In this document: positions 1 to 11,376 of the stretch, piece by piece
Layout: each line of letters starts with the position of its first letter
Numbering within the stretch: position 1 is the first letter of the stretch
Origin: Mesotaenium endlicherianum
Lineage: Eukaryota; Streptophyta; Zygnematophyceae; Zygnematales; Mesotaeniaceae
Direction of reading: 5' to 3'
Length of the DNA: 55,663 bases
Assembly: GCA_009602735.1 (NCBI GenBank)
Contig: WELA01008917.1
Span: 636,149-691,811, forward strand
Program-made: the position numbers and the translations under genes
The notes under the pieces: generated by a model
The model's database searches: none
Seen by the model: the letters and a program-made list of their open reading frames with translations, nothing else
Told to the model about the DNA's origin: nothing

Positions 1-112
1 GGGGGGGGGAGGGGAGGGCAACAATTAAAGCACGCAGTTGAAGTCCCGGCGTAGGCACAGAGAGGAAGTGGGGGTGAAGAAGGGGAGAGGAAGACGGTCA
101 GGCGGGACTCAC

Positions 113-204
113 TCGCGCAACCAGGCGGAGGGCGGCAAGCCACATTGCCACAAACGTGTCGTGCCACGTGGCGCCCTCCGCTGCTCTCACAGAGGACACG
201 ATCT
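113..204 (-). CDS. MED33: MED33-like exon 5
   Basis: This exon covers about residues 521-551 and contains the strongly conserved block ATWHDTFVAMWLAALRLVAR (family: S-W-x-x-T-F-L-x-L-W-x-x-A-L-R-L-V). Acceptor TGGTGCAG|AG, donor GCGCGA|GTGAGT. The next intron continues to the left edge of the window. Confidence 0.87.
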
Positions 205-1657
205 CTGCACCAGCACCATACGACACGCAAGGAGGGCCGAGGGGGTCAGAAGCCGGCACAGAATGTGATGCCAGTGACGACCATGAGGGGGGGGGCGGGC
301 TGGACTCTGGCCTGGAGAGGGGACGCACGCTGTGCACGCTGTCATTTGCTTGCTCGTGTAAGAGCTGCACGTGGGCTTTAGTTCCAAACCCTAGACCCTG
401 CAAAGTGAACCCTAAGCCCAGAACTCCGACGATGGAAGTAAAGCACGCTATGCATTTCAGTCACCCCGTCATCGAAATGTACAAACTTTGACCCGGGGGC
501 AGAACCCCACAGTGCCGAGGCGTAGCTGGGGGGGGGCTGCAGGCACGTGAAGCCACTAGTGGGACTCAGGGGCGTAAGGGGTAGGGTGTCACTCCACACC
601 CTCATGCAGGGCCCCCCTTCCCTGTTGCCAAGCAGCTGCTGAACACCGGGGGGCAGCGCACCTTGGGGAAGCGGAGAGAACGGCCCTGGGGGGGAGGGAG
701 TGGGGAGCGGGGGTTTAGGGGGTTGAGGAGGAATGAGAGAAAGGGGGGAGAGAGAGGGAGGGTGGTGCTGCACCTGCAAAGTAGATGGGCAGAGGACTGG
801 AGGGCAATCGGCGGCCCTCGATCGCATCCTCCATCAGCACATCAAACGGCAGCCATGCGCCGTCGCCGCCCAGCCCCCAGCCGTCCCCGCTGTGCAGGCT
901 GTGCCACCTGGCGGCCTGCATGGCCCTCATCGCCGGCGAGCCCCTCAGGGCCGAGGAGGACGAGAAGAGAGCGCCCTCCCCCCCCTCCGCGAGCGCAGCA
1001 GAAAGCGCCGCCAGCCCCTCGGGAGCTCCCCTCGGAAAAGTGACACTCGGATCTGCGGCGAGCCTCTGCAGCTCCGCCAGGGCGTGCGCAAACGGGCCCC
1101 ACTGCGCCGGCCTGGCAGTCACGCGCAATCCACCTCCACCCACCCCCCCCCCCCAAAGGAGAAAAGAGCACACAAGAGTTGGTCGGATGCCAGGTGTCAG
1201 CTGCTACAGCAGCGGCCGAGCCGGTCCATGGAGATCGCCAAAGGAGATGGCCAAATGCAACTTTTATTCACTACAAGCATCAAGAAGTAGACAGTACTTT
1301 GATGAGTACAAAGAGCACAGATGGTTGTCAAGAGATGCGCGGTTGATCCCTCGTACAACTACGCGCGCGTGCTAACACAGCGAGCATGTGTGAGTGCGAA
1401 CTTCCTCCCTCGGCAGACGCCCGAGCGCAATGCTACCCCCTCCTCACTTCTTGCACGAAGTAAGAGGCGTGCAAGGCAGTGCATGCTGAGGGCGACACAG
1501 GTGCCCGACAGCCTGAAATTGTGCGCAGGATGATGGAGCATTGCGCCCATAGCTGGGCGGCCAGTACAGAGCAAGCCCAGCATGCGCTCCAGTGCAAGTC
1601 CAGAAACTTCCCACTCTCACGAAAGCTCCACTTCTAACAGCAAGCACTTGCGTCATC

Positions 1658-1751
<94 letters not shown>

Positions 1752-4700
1752 NGCAACATCCACAGGCCATCGCCGTGACAGAAGGAAAGAGGTGTCGGCA
1801 GGGTGTGGCAGGATACTTCTCGTCAGCAACTGACTGACAGAACTTCTCAACGTGGGACCTGGAGGGGCAAACCCTCAAAACCCCAAACCTCGAACCCGAG
1901 AACCAGAGGGCAAGAATGACGCTAACGCTAAGTTGGATGACAAGACTAAAGACGTGAACAGAACCCCACCAGGGGATGCGCAGCCAACGAGGTCGCGTTC
2001 ATTTAGTCACCCACAATGTCAGCTACCTCTCTTACGAAACCCCATATATGCTAAGAGCGTGTTCACACAGGGCAGGACCAATCGGAACTGCAAGGCGAGC
2101 TGCTACACGGAGAGAGAGGAGGGTGCAAAATATTAAAGGGGGGAAGGGGGAGAGGGGGGGGGGGTCAGTAATTTGGAGTTTGTTGGAAGGAGCAGGAGGG
2201 CTTTGCGCAGGGGCGCTCACAGGTGTCGCCGCGCGAGACGCAGGAGCGAGCGCGTGCGCTGCGACTGCACGAGCTTGACCAGCAGGCCAATCCCCGCCGC
2301 GCTCTCCAGCCACACCTGGTCGTGCTGCTGCTCCTGCTCTTGCCCCCCCGCGTCCCCCGACGAATGCATGTACACGTCCGTCCCCTCCCCCTCCCCAGCC
2401 CCCACCCTCAGGGGCTGCTTCTCTAACATACCCCTCTCGGAGCCAGGGGTGGCCGAGCCTCTCCCTCCATCCATGGCCCTCCCAAGGTGGTCGTCGAATC
2501 GGCCCCTGGGGTAGTGGCCGTCGTTGCCATATCCGTCTCCCACGGGGTGAACCTCCAAGCCATGCAGAGGGTAGCTGCCCTCCCCTGCCTCGCTTCCTTC
2601 GGGCGGGCCCAGCACCAGCATGCCCCCCTCTGCCTCTGCCTCTGCTTCCCCCACAGCAGCTGCCCCTGAGCTATACAGCCCCTGTTGCCCTCCCCCAGAG
2701 AATGTCGAATTCTCCCCAGCCACCCCCCCGGGGTAGAGGTCTGCCTCCCCACCCATGTGCAGACCCGCCATAGCAGCTGAGTCGCGGGCGGCGGCAGCCG
2801 CCCCCTGCCGCCCGTGGTGACGCTGACCAGAGTAGGGAGGCTCGTCAAATCCATGGCGCTCCCCATGAGTGTGCGAGGGGACGGCAGCAGGCGGGGGGTC
2901 CAGCGGGGCAGGGCCTCGCTGCAGATCCTCCGCAGCAGCGTGCCCCACCGAGCTGCCAAGAGTCAGCAGGAGGTGCACCACGAGGACCCCCAGCTCCTCT
3001 CCGCGGCGGAACTGCTTGAGCTGCAAGATGCCGCCCACGGCCTCCACCAGCCTGCAGGCACAGCAGCCCCTCCCCCCCTCGACAGCTGTCAGCTCCTGCG
3101 CGGCACTGCCCGCCCGGCTGGACGCGACTGCATCATGCCCCGTGGAGGGCTCAGGGGCGTCATGACCAACCCATAGGACAGGCCCAAGGGACATGCCACG
3201 CCCCTTGAGATTGAGTGGTATGTAGGGCATGCCCTCATCTGTGAGCCGAACATCCCACCTGTGGGCGGTGTGCGAGAGTCCCTGCTCACGACAACTTGAG
3301 CTCAACCTCTCTGCAGCCCCCAGCCCCTACAGCTGACCCTTGTGTGGCAGGCCGGACCACTGCAACTGCTCCTTTGCTGTATCACCTCTGCCAAACCCAA
3401 AGTTAGGCTAAAACCCCGGCAGTGAACCCTGTCCCCATGCCTTTGGCGGCAAGCACGCCCAGCTACATCGAAGCATTTAGTGCAACAGCTGTAGCCGCGA
3501 ATTGCCGCAGACGTTGTCTCGATGCATCGGGCTCGGGGAGAGCAAGGCCAGCGCCTCTGAGGGAACAGAAGTTTCCCACACAGCTGCCTTTCACGTTTGC
3601 CTTCCAGGGTGTTTTCCAGGGTTCCGGGTTTAACATTTCCGTTTTAGGGTTGACGGAGAGTATTGGGATGATGGGAGGAAGGGGGCTCTAGAATGATGGG
3701 GAAGTAAAGGGAAGCGATCCAGTTTGGTCCTCACCTGGAAAGCCCACGGGCCCCCTTGAGGGGGGCCAAGCAGAGGGCATGCGTGTGCGCAAAGTGGAGG
3801 AACGCAGAGTAAGCCCGCGGGCGTTGATGCCTCTGGGGCACAGCCCTGCCAGGGGAACAGAAAGTGCCAATTTGGCCCCGCACCCCCCCCCAGTCAGAAG
3901 GAAACTTTCCTACCCGCAGTTCCTTCAGCGAAAGCTCTGATGTCCTTGTGTTTGTTATTACAGCGATGAGAATCTCGCAGTCAAGCGTCTGTGAGTACAG
4001 CAAGCCACCTCCCCGCTGTTTCAGGAGGAAGCTTCCCTAGCAGCAGTTGTTCCAGCACATTAAGCTTTTTTGGGATGAAGCTGACCACCCAGCAGTTCTC
4101 TTTTTTTGTTTCTTTGTCTTTTTTGCATTTGTTTTCCCTTAGGAAGAATTTGTGACTAATGCAAGCCACCTCCCGCCTGTCGGAGAGAAGCTCCCCCAGG
4201 TAGCACTTACTCTACCACGGCATTTGCTAGCATTACTTCAGTGACATCGTGACTGCAGCTAGCTTCTACCTTACAGTCAAGGAGTTGCTCCGCGTTGAGA
4301 ACGAGAAGAAGGATACAAGCATTCTTTAGCTGGGTCGTCAATGCAACCTTTCAGCCCTTGCTTACTATCCTCCAATTCTGTGCTCATCGAATGGCAGTAT
4401 TCTAAATGCAAGGAGTGGAGAGCTGTAAACCAGGTCAGAAAAGCACGTTTTCCTGGAAACTGCCTGCGGAAATGCCCTCGGCTGACCGCGACACGGATGT
4501 GTTGCTTGTGCTTTAAACCAGGTGATTGCAAAGTGCTTTCACTAAGGCCGACACCTGGAATGCGACGCTTGCCCGTATATGACAGAAGAGACAATGCCTT
4601 GAAAAATGAACAAATGAACTGAAAGATGGTGGAACATATAAAAGCAGTCCATGACACTTGTCTAATGTCTTCAAAGGAGGTATTAAGAGCGATAGTGCGC

Positions 4701-5046
4701 AATTTTCCTCAAATTAGCCGAAAGGAACTGGCATAAAACAATACTGAAAGGGGCGCGGGGCTTACTGCGTAATCAAGAGGGCAAGAACATGGACGGAGGA
4801 GATCAGGTGGGCAGCTATAGCCTGGTCGACTAGCTGAAGGCATCCCTCATGGTACACGTCTTCACGCGTACAATAGTCTACCAGTAAGTGAGCGAGCTCA
4901 AGATTAGGCAAGCTACTTTTGTGCAGCTTCAGGCACTCTGCAAGGTCAGCACTCCATGCAAGCGGAGACTCTCCATGTACAAGGGATCTCTCCACAGACT
5001 GAGAAAGGAAAGCATTGAGATCAGAGCCTCCGTGCACCCTCATCAT
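113..5046 (-). CDS. MED33: MED33/MED5-like Mediator subunit (REF4/RFR1 family), N-terminal 551 codons in five exons
   Basis: Plant MED33 (REF4/RFR1) is a large subunit of the nuclear Mediator complex, which links transcription factors to RNA polymerase II; in Arabidopsis it represses phenylpropanoid genes. I place exons at 4766-5046, 3735-3845, 2221-3051, 774-1111 and 113-204 (join in reverse). Each intron has GT/AG ends, phases agree at all four junctions and the sum is 1653 nt. Family blocks appear in order: ESPLAWSADLAECLKL then SSVHVLALL (exon 1), RPRAYSAFLHFAHTHAL (exon 2), LGVLVVHLLLTLGSSVG and SLLRLARRHL (exon 3), PAQWGPFAHALAEL and WLPFDVLMEDAIEGRRL (exon 4), ATWHDTFVAMWLAALRLV (exon 5). 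The start is the ATG at 5046, at the expected family N-terminus. Plant members have about 1300 residues, so over half lies beyond the left edge. Family similarity is from memory; gene structure is inference from splice signals. Confidence 0.88.
774..1111 (-). CDS. MED33: MED33-like exon 4
   Basis: This exon covers about residues 408-520. Joined to exon 3 it gives RRHLPAQWGPFAHALAELQR, matching the family run L-x-x-x-x-M-P-x-x-W-G-x-F-x-x-R-L-x-x-L. It ends with the diagnostic block GAWLPFDVLMEDAIEGRRLP. Acceptor GACTGCCAG|GCC, donor TTTGCAG|GTGCAG. Confidence 0.87.
1660..1752. repeat. 92-nt C homopolymer ending in an N, within intron 3 of the MED33-like gene
   Basis: Positions 1660-1751 are uninterrupted C, followed by N at 1752. 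On the transcribed (minus) sense this is a poly-G run inside an intron. The terminal N suggests the assembler could not size or close the tract, so its true length is unknown. Confidence 0.95.
2221..3051 (-). CDS. MED33: MED33-like exon 3, with a long low-complexity insertion
   Basis: This 831-nt exon covers residues 131-407. It opens with a conserved block (LVEAVGGILQLKQF then LGVLVVHLLLTLGSSVG) and closes with another (WLESAAGIGLLVKLVQSQRT then SLLRLARRHL). Between them lie about 200 residues rich in Gly, Ala, Glu and His that I cannot align to land-plant members; this looks like a disordered lineage-specific insertion. Acceptor GCCTGCAG|GC, donor CCT|GTGAGC. Confidence 0.82.
3735..3845 (-). 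CDS. MED33: MED33-like exon 2
   Basis: This 111-nt exon continues exon 1 in phase (codon split 2+1). It encodes AVPQRHQRPRAYSAFLHFAH and onward, matching the family block V-I-P-x-R-x-x-Q-P-x-A-Y-x-L-Y-L-E-L-L that directly follows the exon 1 block. The acceptor is CCCCTGGCAG|GG and the donor is CCAG|GTGAGG. Confidence 0.85.
4766..5046 (-). CDS. MED33: MED33-like exon 1
   Basis: This exon holds residues 1-93 plus two bases of codon 94. It carries the first conserved helical block, with PLAWSADLAECLKLHKSSLP followed by LELAHLLVDY and SSVHVLALLIT, in the pattern seen at the N-terminus of REF4-type proteins. The donor reads CA|GTAAGC. The frame stays open upstream of the ATG at 5046, so an additional upstream exon cannot be excluded. 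Confidence 0.85.
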
Positions 5047-8000
5047 ACACTCAATGTCATAAAATGACCAACAAGCTTCTACACGCCCATTTTTGCACCC
5101 GTAGTTCTACCCCTAGATGACATGAGCAGCGGGCTCAAAACAGGAGAGAATCAAAAGCTAAAGAATTCACTACGAATTAGCTTTCCTACTCAAATACCCC
5201 CTCATCGGAAAAGAAGACACAACCGCAGTCCAGAAAAAGTCACAGCTCGGAAGTCAACTCACGAGCGACGAGGCTCCCAGACTGCTCCCAGTGGCTCCCA
5301 GACTGCTTATGGACACTACGGATGCACCCCTACCGTTGTCCATCGATCGACTCAATAAGTGCAACTGCATTAGAATGTGAATTAGAACACGAATAACTCC
5401 GTTATCATTGTTCTTTATCCGTTCGTGCCTTAGTGTCGGACGTCGGTGGCAAGTGTCGATTCCAATTGAACAAAAAAATCGGGATCGTATGCTTACAACT
5501 ACACCCAATCACACCCGTGGTTACCAAATTTGACTAAAAAGAGTGGACGCGATGTGAATTTCCTCTCGCCCACTCTTTCACTCCAAAAGTCCCTCCAACA
5601 TTTCGTAAGAAAAGTGCTCTCTACAATTCTCTACCTCCTGACCTGCTCTACCGGAACACTAGGTTTTGTGCACTAAGTATAAGCGTTCAATCATGGCTCG
5701 TACTTACTTATAGTGCTATTAAGTTGTTGTATATGGGAGTAGTTACATTTTGCACTATGAACAGGTGTCATGAACCAGCTTACAGCAAATATACTAACTG
5801 TTGATGACTTACGAGTAGTAAGTGAGCTAGCCAATTGTGCAGAGGAGACGAAAGTTGATGCTCAAAACTTATGTTGTTCTTACCCAACTTAGCCTAGCTT
5901 GAAGTCTAATTGACTAAGTTGGCCTTTTAGGGTTGGATGATTGATCAACAAGTTCCTTGGATCTTCATAGGTGTAAAGATCGATTCAAATTATAAGACCA
6001 TCTATTCCAATTGATTCCTTAATCTCAACACATTCATCTTGAACAAAAGTGCAAACACTTGGAAGCTGAAAATTAATGTACTCATTGTTTCTTGTGCAAA
6101 ACAAGCTTATGCCAAACTTGGTGTTGCAAATTGAAAAATTCACATGAAACACTTGAAACGTGCAAGTGGCAAAATGGCAAAAATAATGATCGACAAACTT
6201 GGCGCTCGAGCCTAAGACCCATTGGAATTGGGCCTCGATGCAGGTAGGTGGGATCTTGGGTGGGAATTCTCATGTAAAATTACAATCGCGATAAAAAATT
6301 ATGCAATGGGATTGCTAGAATCAAATGGCTGGTTGAAATACCCAACGCGGTTCGACCTTCACATATTGAGAATCAACATTGAAATGAGAAATTCTTGCCT
6401 TGTCGACAAAATTTCAAGTGTCCGACAGCTATCAAATTTGATGACTTTGACATTTGCTTTTCAAAATTCAACCAAGATGGTCGACCATTCATTTAGGATG
6501 CAAAATTTAGTCACGACTGGATCACGTCTTGGTTTGGAGGAAAATATTGGTACGTAGGTTTTTCAACTCAATTTGGTCAAGCGGATATTCAATGGGTGGA
6601 ATTCTGTGCCTATGCAGATTTTGTAAATTCTACCTTTTGGTAATATTATTAAATCTCGCGTCTATGGTGATGTTTTAAGTTCCACTTTTGGGCGGAAGTT
6701 TTGAAATCCACTCTTGGGTGAACATACATTTTGAACAACAAAATACATCTTCAAATTATTCCTTCAGATTTGGAAACATAGTTCAACGTCCAAAAGATTA
6801 TATTTTAACTTTGAGTCAATATAACCTATCCAAGCGACTTCTTATTTGTTGTTTATCATTGAGGATGAATTGCTTTCATCAAACTTGTCCACATTTGATT
6901 TGTCGTTGAGTCGTTGACAATAGCTTTGCAACCACACAAATTTGGAGACGATGCACATCAAAAGATTGTTATTTTCAAGTGAACGTGATTGATTTGTTTT
7001 AGATGCATACAACTCTTTTTTTGGATCTTCAAAATAACATACCTATGGACCAATATAAAACAATCAACAAGATTGTGTACTCAAACTAACGTCTTTCACA
7101 AACTATCTTTCAGACATTGAAATTTAGCGCAGGCTCCGCTAAATTCAAGAATTTAAAGAATCTAACATAATTTGTCATTTACTCCTATAGTTTGGAATCT
7201 CAGAATTTCAAATTTTGAAATGGTTTCTAGAGAATGTCGATGGTAGGAAATTTGGAGATTTCATCCAATTACTTGTAAGTTGTTAAGCAAACCAATATAG
7301 TTGTTCAACATTGGTAAATTCAATGTACAAAATACTTTGCATGATAAGAAGAGATGGCAAGCACCCTAGGACTCGTCCACCCGCTAAACCAAGAATCTTA
7401 CATGATAACAAGATTGTGGAGGATTGAATTTTGTTGTCTCCAAAAATGCAAGCTGATTGACTTATGCAATACAAAGCGTAAATATCACAAATTGTCAAAA
7501 ATGTACATCACTTTCATGACAGCTAGTGAAGTTTCAAGCCAACATATGTTTCCACATTATAGTATGCAAACAAATCCAAGAGTAGTTTGATCTTCTCATG
7601 GACGAGGTGCACTTCGAGTTTAATACAAAATGTTAAATTTTTCTCTCAAGTTTCGACATGCTGTTTTTACTCGACCAACATTTTAGAGTGCAAGTCTAAA
7701 TAACCTTGATGTTAGTGAGCCAGGGTTAAGTGTTGTTCTCAAATTGCGATCTATTTTGGAATTGGTCCAACCGAAGTGCATAAGGATATTTGAGCAATCG
7801 TAAACAACTGCTCGACTAGCAAACAAAAATCCATATGAAAAAGTACGGGTTACTCTTAAATAAGTTGGCAGCTTTATTCAATGTCAAAAACTATCATGTG
7901 GGGGCAGTTGTGGGGGACAACAACAATTTTCAATAGTTTACTTCACAAAAATCACAATATGAGCGCTTTGAACACATAATAAAATCAAATAATTGACAAG

Positions 8001-8800
8001 CAAGACTAGAGAGAAAATTGCGACTAGAAAATGTAAGGTTGATTGCATCTCAATCATTTCTATAGAATTCTTCTCCTTTTTGTTCTTCTTTGTGATTGGC
8101 TCTCAAAATGTAATGTGCAAAATAATTTTTGGATTTCAAATTGGCGACTTTCCAATAATTGACCGAAGAAGACGATGTACACAATCCATGGAATATTTAT
8201 AGCTGCAAACAAGAAAATTGAAAGACTTCACAAAAGTCAACCAAAAATATCATTTTCTAGTGTTATATATTCTTCATCTGTTTCCAAAAGATCACTAATT
8301 TAAATCTTTCATATCAATAAATTTATGTGCATATATATAATGTCAATTTATCTATGAGTCTTACTTGTCGAGCAAATATTCTTAATACAAAATTACCTGT
8401 CGACAAATAAACAAAGGTCATGCTTACGTTTGTCTCTTTGATTGGGAGGCCAGCCTGCTTTAAAGATGATGGGGTATATCTAGCTACAACGATTAGTGGG
8501 ATTGGCGTTAGTGGGCAAGGGTAGAAGAAGGTTGATGAGATCGAGCAAAGATGATGAGATCTAGCAAAGGTCTTGACCCTTGGTTTGCTCATTAAGTTTG
8601 GCTACTGAGGTTCTTTTTAGCCACGTCGCTCCTTTTTTTTAATCCAACTGGCCACGTTTGTGTGTATGCTCGGCCCAGCAAACAGGCTGCCCCCTCGTGT
8701 GTAAGATTTACCTAGCAAACAGTTGTCGATGCTCATCCCGAGACTCGAGTACATGATAAGTATCGACAATATCATTTACATTGCCAAACTGCAAGTTTAG
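5047..8800. other. AT-rich stretch with no recognised gene
   Basis: Upstream of the MED33-like start and downstream of no known gene. Base composition drops sharply from GC-rich to AT-rich after about 5500. Only short frames without recognisable motifs occur. I see no LTR ends, terminal repeats or RNA genes. It may be intergenic or very old transposon debris. Confidence 0.6.
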
Positions 8801-9545
8801 TGCAAGGTCAGAGGTTTATAAAGTGCATTTTTTGAGTTTCATGAAAGTATGTTTTGATTGTATAGTAGTGTAAAGTGCATTTTTTTGGTCATTTTGATAT
8901 AAAGTTCGTCAAATTTGGTCAAGTATTGAGAGAGTTATGGATTTTCGAAGTTTAATTAGTTTTGAGGTCGGTTGACGACTGTCCTTAATTCGCGGTGAGC
9001 GCGACCGTCGGATTGACCGACAGCGTCGAGCGATCTGGCCCGTTAGTGTGAACTCGAACCTTCACGTAAGTTCGGCTGACGCGGAGTGCCGACTAGGTCG
9101 ATTTACCTAGAAGTTTCGGTTTAGCCTAGCGCGTCTAAGATAGAATATTCTAGTAATGTCGATGCATGTATGTGGACGTCAATTCGGCCCGACACGTCAG
9201 ATTAGACTGATCTGGCTTACTCACGAATATTCTGGAAGGGACGATTTGACCAACACTTAGGAAAATCCGTAGCTTCCTCCTAGAGAGGAGCATTTAGGCA
9301 GAAAATTATAAATAGGCATAACTTCTTTGTTTCTTATCAATTTTCACTTCTGTAAATTTCTACGGGTTTGTAATGACAAGGCCTTTCATCCCAAACCATT
9401 TGTGAGCAGTTTCTTGCTACTCAAAATGCTGGGTATCTTTCCTAAGCTTTGTTAGTGATATGCCGCTACACTATCTAGTATGATTGCAACTAGTTCCTTT
9501 CCTCGTGAGTTACTACGCTTCCACTAGGGCACTCTGCTCCTTTCA
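8801..9545 (+). repeat. 5' LTR of element 1
   Basis: Starts TGCAAGGTCA and ends CTCCTTTCA, giving TG...CA ends. It aligns along its length with 14231-14873. It is 745 bp long. Confidence 0.92.
9307..9314 (+). promoter_or_regulatory. Candidate TATA box in element 1 LTR
   Basis: TATAAATA in the last third of the LTR, about 240 bp before its end, a plausible position for LTR-driven transcription. The 3' LTR has lost this stretch in its deletion. Confidence 0.5.
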
Positions 9546-9547
9546 TC

Positions 9548-9560
9548 TGGTATCGGGGCT
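9548..9560 (+). other. Primer-binding site of element 1
   Basis: TGGTATCGGGGCT lies two bases after the LTR end. It resembles the initiator-tRNA-Met type site TGGTATCAGAGCC with a few differences. Confidence 0.75.
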
Positions 9561-9582
9561 GGGCTAGTTTGCATATTATATT

Positions 9583-10641
9583 ATGGAGTCGCAGCCGGCA
9601 GCTGGAGGAGGCGAACATGTCGAGCATGTTGAGCGCGCAGGGCAGCAGGGAGCACCAACGATGACTAGAGAGCAACAAGAAATGCAGGCGATGCTAAGGC
9701 AAATGGCAAATGCAATTGGAGGAGAGGTCTATGCCCAGTTTCAACAAAATATGCGCGCGGAGGTGGAGAGAATGGTGCGAGTTGTTGTTGGGGATGCCGC
9801 TTCAACAAGTTCGGCACCTGCGCCTGTTGTACCACCAATCCATGTCAATCCAGTGGTGCAACCAGTTATTCCACCCGCATCGAGAGTGCGTGCGCCTAAG
9901 CCTGAACTTTATACTGGAGAGCGTGGATCGCCGCCTGTTCATCAATGGATTTTTGGAGTGCGGAACTTTATGGAGTATTCTGCGCTCACGCCCGACAGGC
10001 AAGTCGCCTTTGTCATAACTTTGCTGCAGAAGAGTGCTGAAGCTTGGTATGAGCAACAGGAGCAGCTCTCTGGAGTTCCTGCTACTGTTGATCAGCTATT
10101 TGAAGGCTTGAAGAGGCAATGTCAACCTATTGCACCCGAAGCTACCGCTCGAGATCTACTAGTGCGCCTTCGTCAACAAGGAAGCGTTCAAGAGTATGTA
10201 TCGCGCTTCAACGAGCTGGTGCTTCAATGTCCATCCATGCACGAGTCGGAGATGATGGACAAGTTCAAGAGGGGACTCAAGCCAACTGTGGCCAAGGAAG
10301 TGGCGCTCAAGGACCCTACCAGTCTTGGAGAAATGATGACATTGGCAACAAGGGTCGACGCTGTGGAGTATAGTCAAAGGCAGTGGGGCAGCCACAACAA
10401 TAAAGGATATCGACACTTTGGATCTCAAGCGCCAAGCACGAGTGGACAAGGTCCAGTACCCATGGAGTTGGGACTTGTGCAGTACCAGCGCAGGCAGGGG
10501 AATTTCAAGCCAAGAGGACCTTGCTATAATTGCGGCAAGCTTGGACATCTGGCTCGAGACTGTCATGTGAAGGCGAAGCAACCTCAACAGCAGGACAAAG
10601 GAGGACGCCAGTCTGTCGTTCTGGGGTGTCTACTGGCGTGA
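9583..10641 (+). CDS. Gag of element 1
   Basis: 352-residue capsid/nucleocapsid protein that would form the cytoplasmic virus-like particle. The centre carries the Ty3/gypsy gag (retrotrans_gag) pattern: a W-x-x-x-x-x-x-L-like capsid segment with AEAWYEQQEQL, then VQEYVSRFNELV. Near the C-terminus is one CCHC zinc knuckle, CYNCGKLGHLARDC (10522-10563), for RNA binding. The ATG at 9583 follows the primer-binding site by a 22-nt leader. The last 112 nt overlap the next frame (from 10530), so pol is expressed by frameshifting or one base is altered here; I cannot tell which. The frame is otherwise intact. Confidence 0.9.
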   Translation: MESQPAAGGGEHVEHVERAGQQGAPTMTREQQEMQAMLRQMANAIGGEVYAQFQQNMRAEVERMVRVVVGDAASTSSAPAPVVPPIHVNPVVQPVIPPASRVRAPKPELYTGERGSPPVHQWIFGVRNFMEYSALTPDRQVAFVITLLQKSAEAWYEQQEQLSGVPATVDQLFEGLKRQCQPIAPEATARDLLVRLRQQGSVQEYVSRFNELVLQCPSMHESEMMDKFKRGLKPTVAKEVALKDPTSLGEMMTLATRVDAVEYSQRQWGSHNNKGYRHFGSQAPSTSGQGPVPMELGLVQYQRRQGNFKPRGPCYNCGKLGHLARDCHVKAKQPQQQDKGGRQSVVLGCLLA

Positions 10642-11369
10642 AGACGAGAACTCGCAAGGAGGTTATCTCCAGGAGCCTGCCGAGAAGCGAAAGACGAGAT
10701 GTTGACAAGCCTATCATCGTGGAAGGAGTGGTCGACGGCAACGAGGCGAAGTGTATGGTCGACAGTGGCGCAAGTGCAAACTTTGTGCACAAGAAGCTTG
10801 TGAAGGAGTGGCAAATCCCTGTGCAGAAGTATTATGAGCCTAAGGAGGCAATTCTGGCGAATGGGCAGAGACTCAAGTGTGGTGCACCTACGGAAGCTAT
10901 TCACGTGGAAGTAGCGGGGCACCAGAGTACTGAAGTTATGGAGCAGGCAGAGTTAGGTCACCATGAGGTGATATTGGGCCGACCACGGCTGAGAAAAGCC
11001 AACCCTCAAGTGCACTGGAGCACAGGACAAGTGAAGGTCCAAGGGCGTGATGGTCGAATGAAGACAGCGAAACAGGTGGAGGTAGATACGACCACAAGTA
11101 ACTGTCTTCTGTCGAGCCTGCAAGTTAAGAAGCTATGCAGGGCGAATCAGGTGAAGGAGATGTACCTTGTTTCGGTGGCCCTGGCCAGGTCATCAGATGG
11201 AGCAAGCGTGAATCCTAACAGCCTGGGCGAATGTACATCGTCGGAGGAGCAAGTAGTGGTGTCTGATCCCCTTGTTCAGAAGGAGCAGAGCCCAACTGCT
11301 CAAGANTTCAGAAGGAGCAGAGCTCAATTGCTCAAGAGAAGAAACCTGCTGAGATGCCTGCCAAATTAA
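10530..11369 (+). pseudogene. Element 1 pol, aspartic protease part (frame broken)
   Basis: Contains the retroviral-type aspartic protease motif MVDSGASANFVH (catalytic Asp codon at 10761-10763) and the later ILGRPRLRK segment. This enzyme cleaves the Gag-Pol precursor. The frame is disrupted at 11276-11337 by a 31-nt direct duplication with an N between copies; leaving out one copy plus the N keeps the frame open past this point, so the break is probably an assembly artefact. A further single-base loss just before 11369 separates it from the reverse-transcriptase frame. Confidence 0.85.
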
Positions 11370-11376
11370 GGAGCTG

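Noticed and set aside
663..1375. Several overlapping plus-strand frames of 126-196 residues
   Set aside because: Shadows of GC-rich MED33 exon 4 on the other strand; no domains.
1582..1850. Poly-proline and poly-glycine frames
   Set aside because: Direct translation of the C homopolymer; lies within an intron.
4277..4702. 141-residue minus-strand frame between MED33 exons 1 and 2
   Set aside because: No family motif; exon 1 and exon 2 join perfectly in phase without it.
6082..8592. Frames of 60-111 residues in the AT-rich stretch
   Set aside because: Short, compositionally random, no motifs or splice-consistent neighbours.
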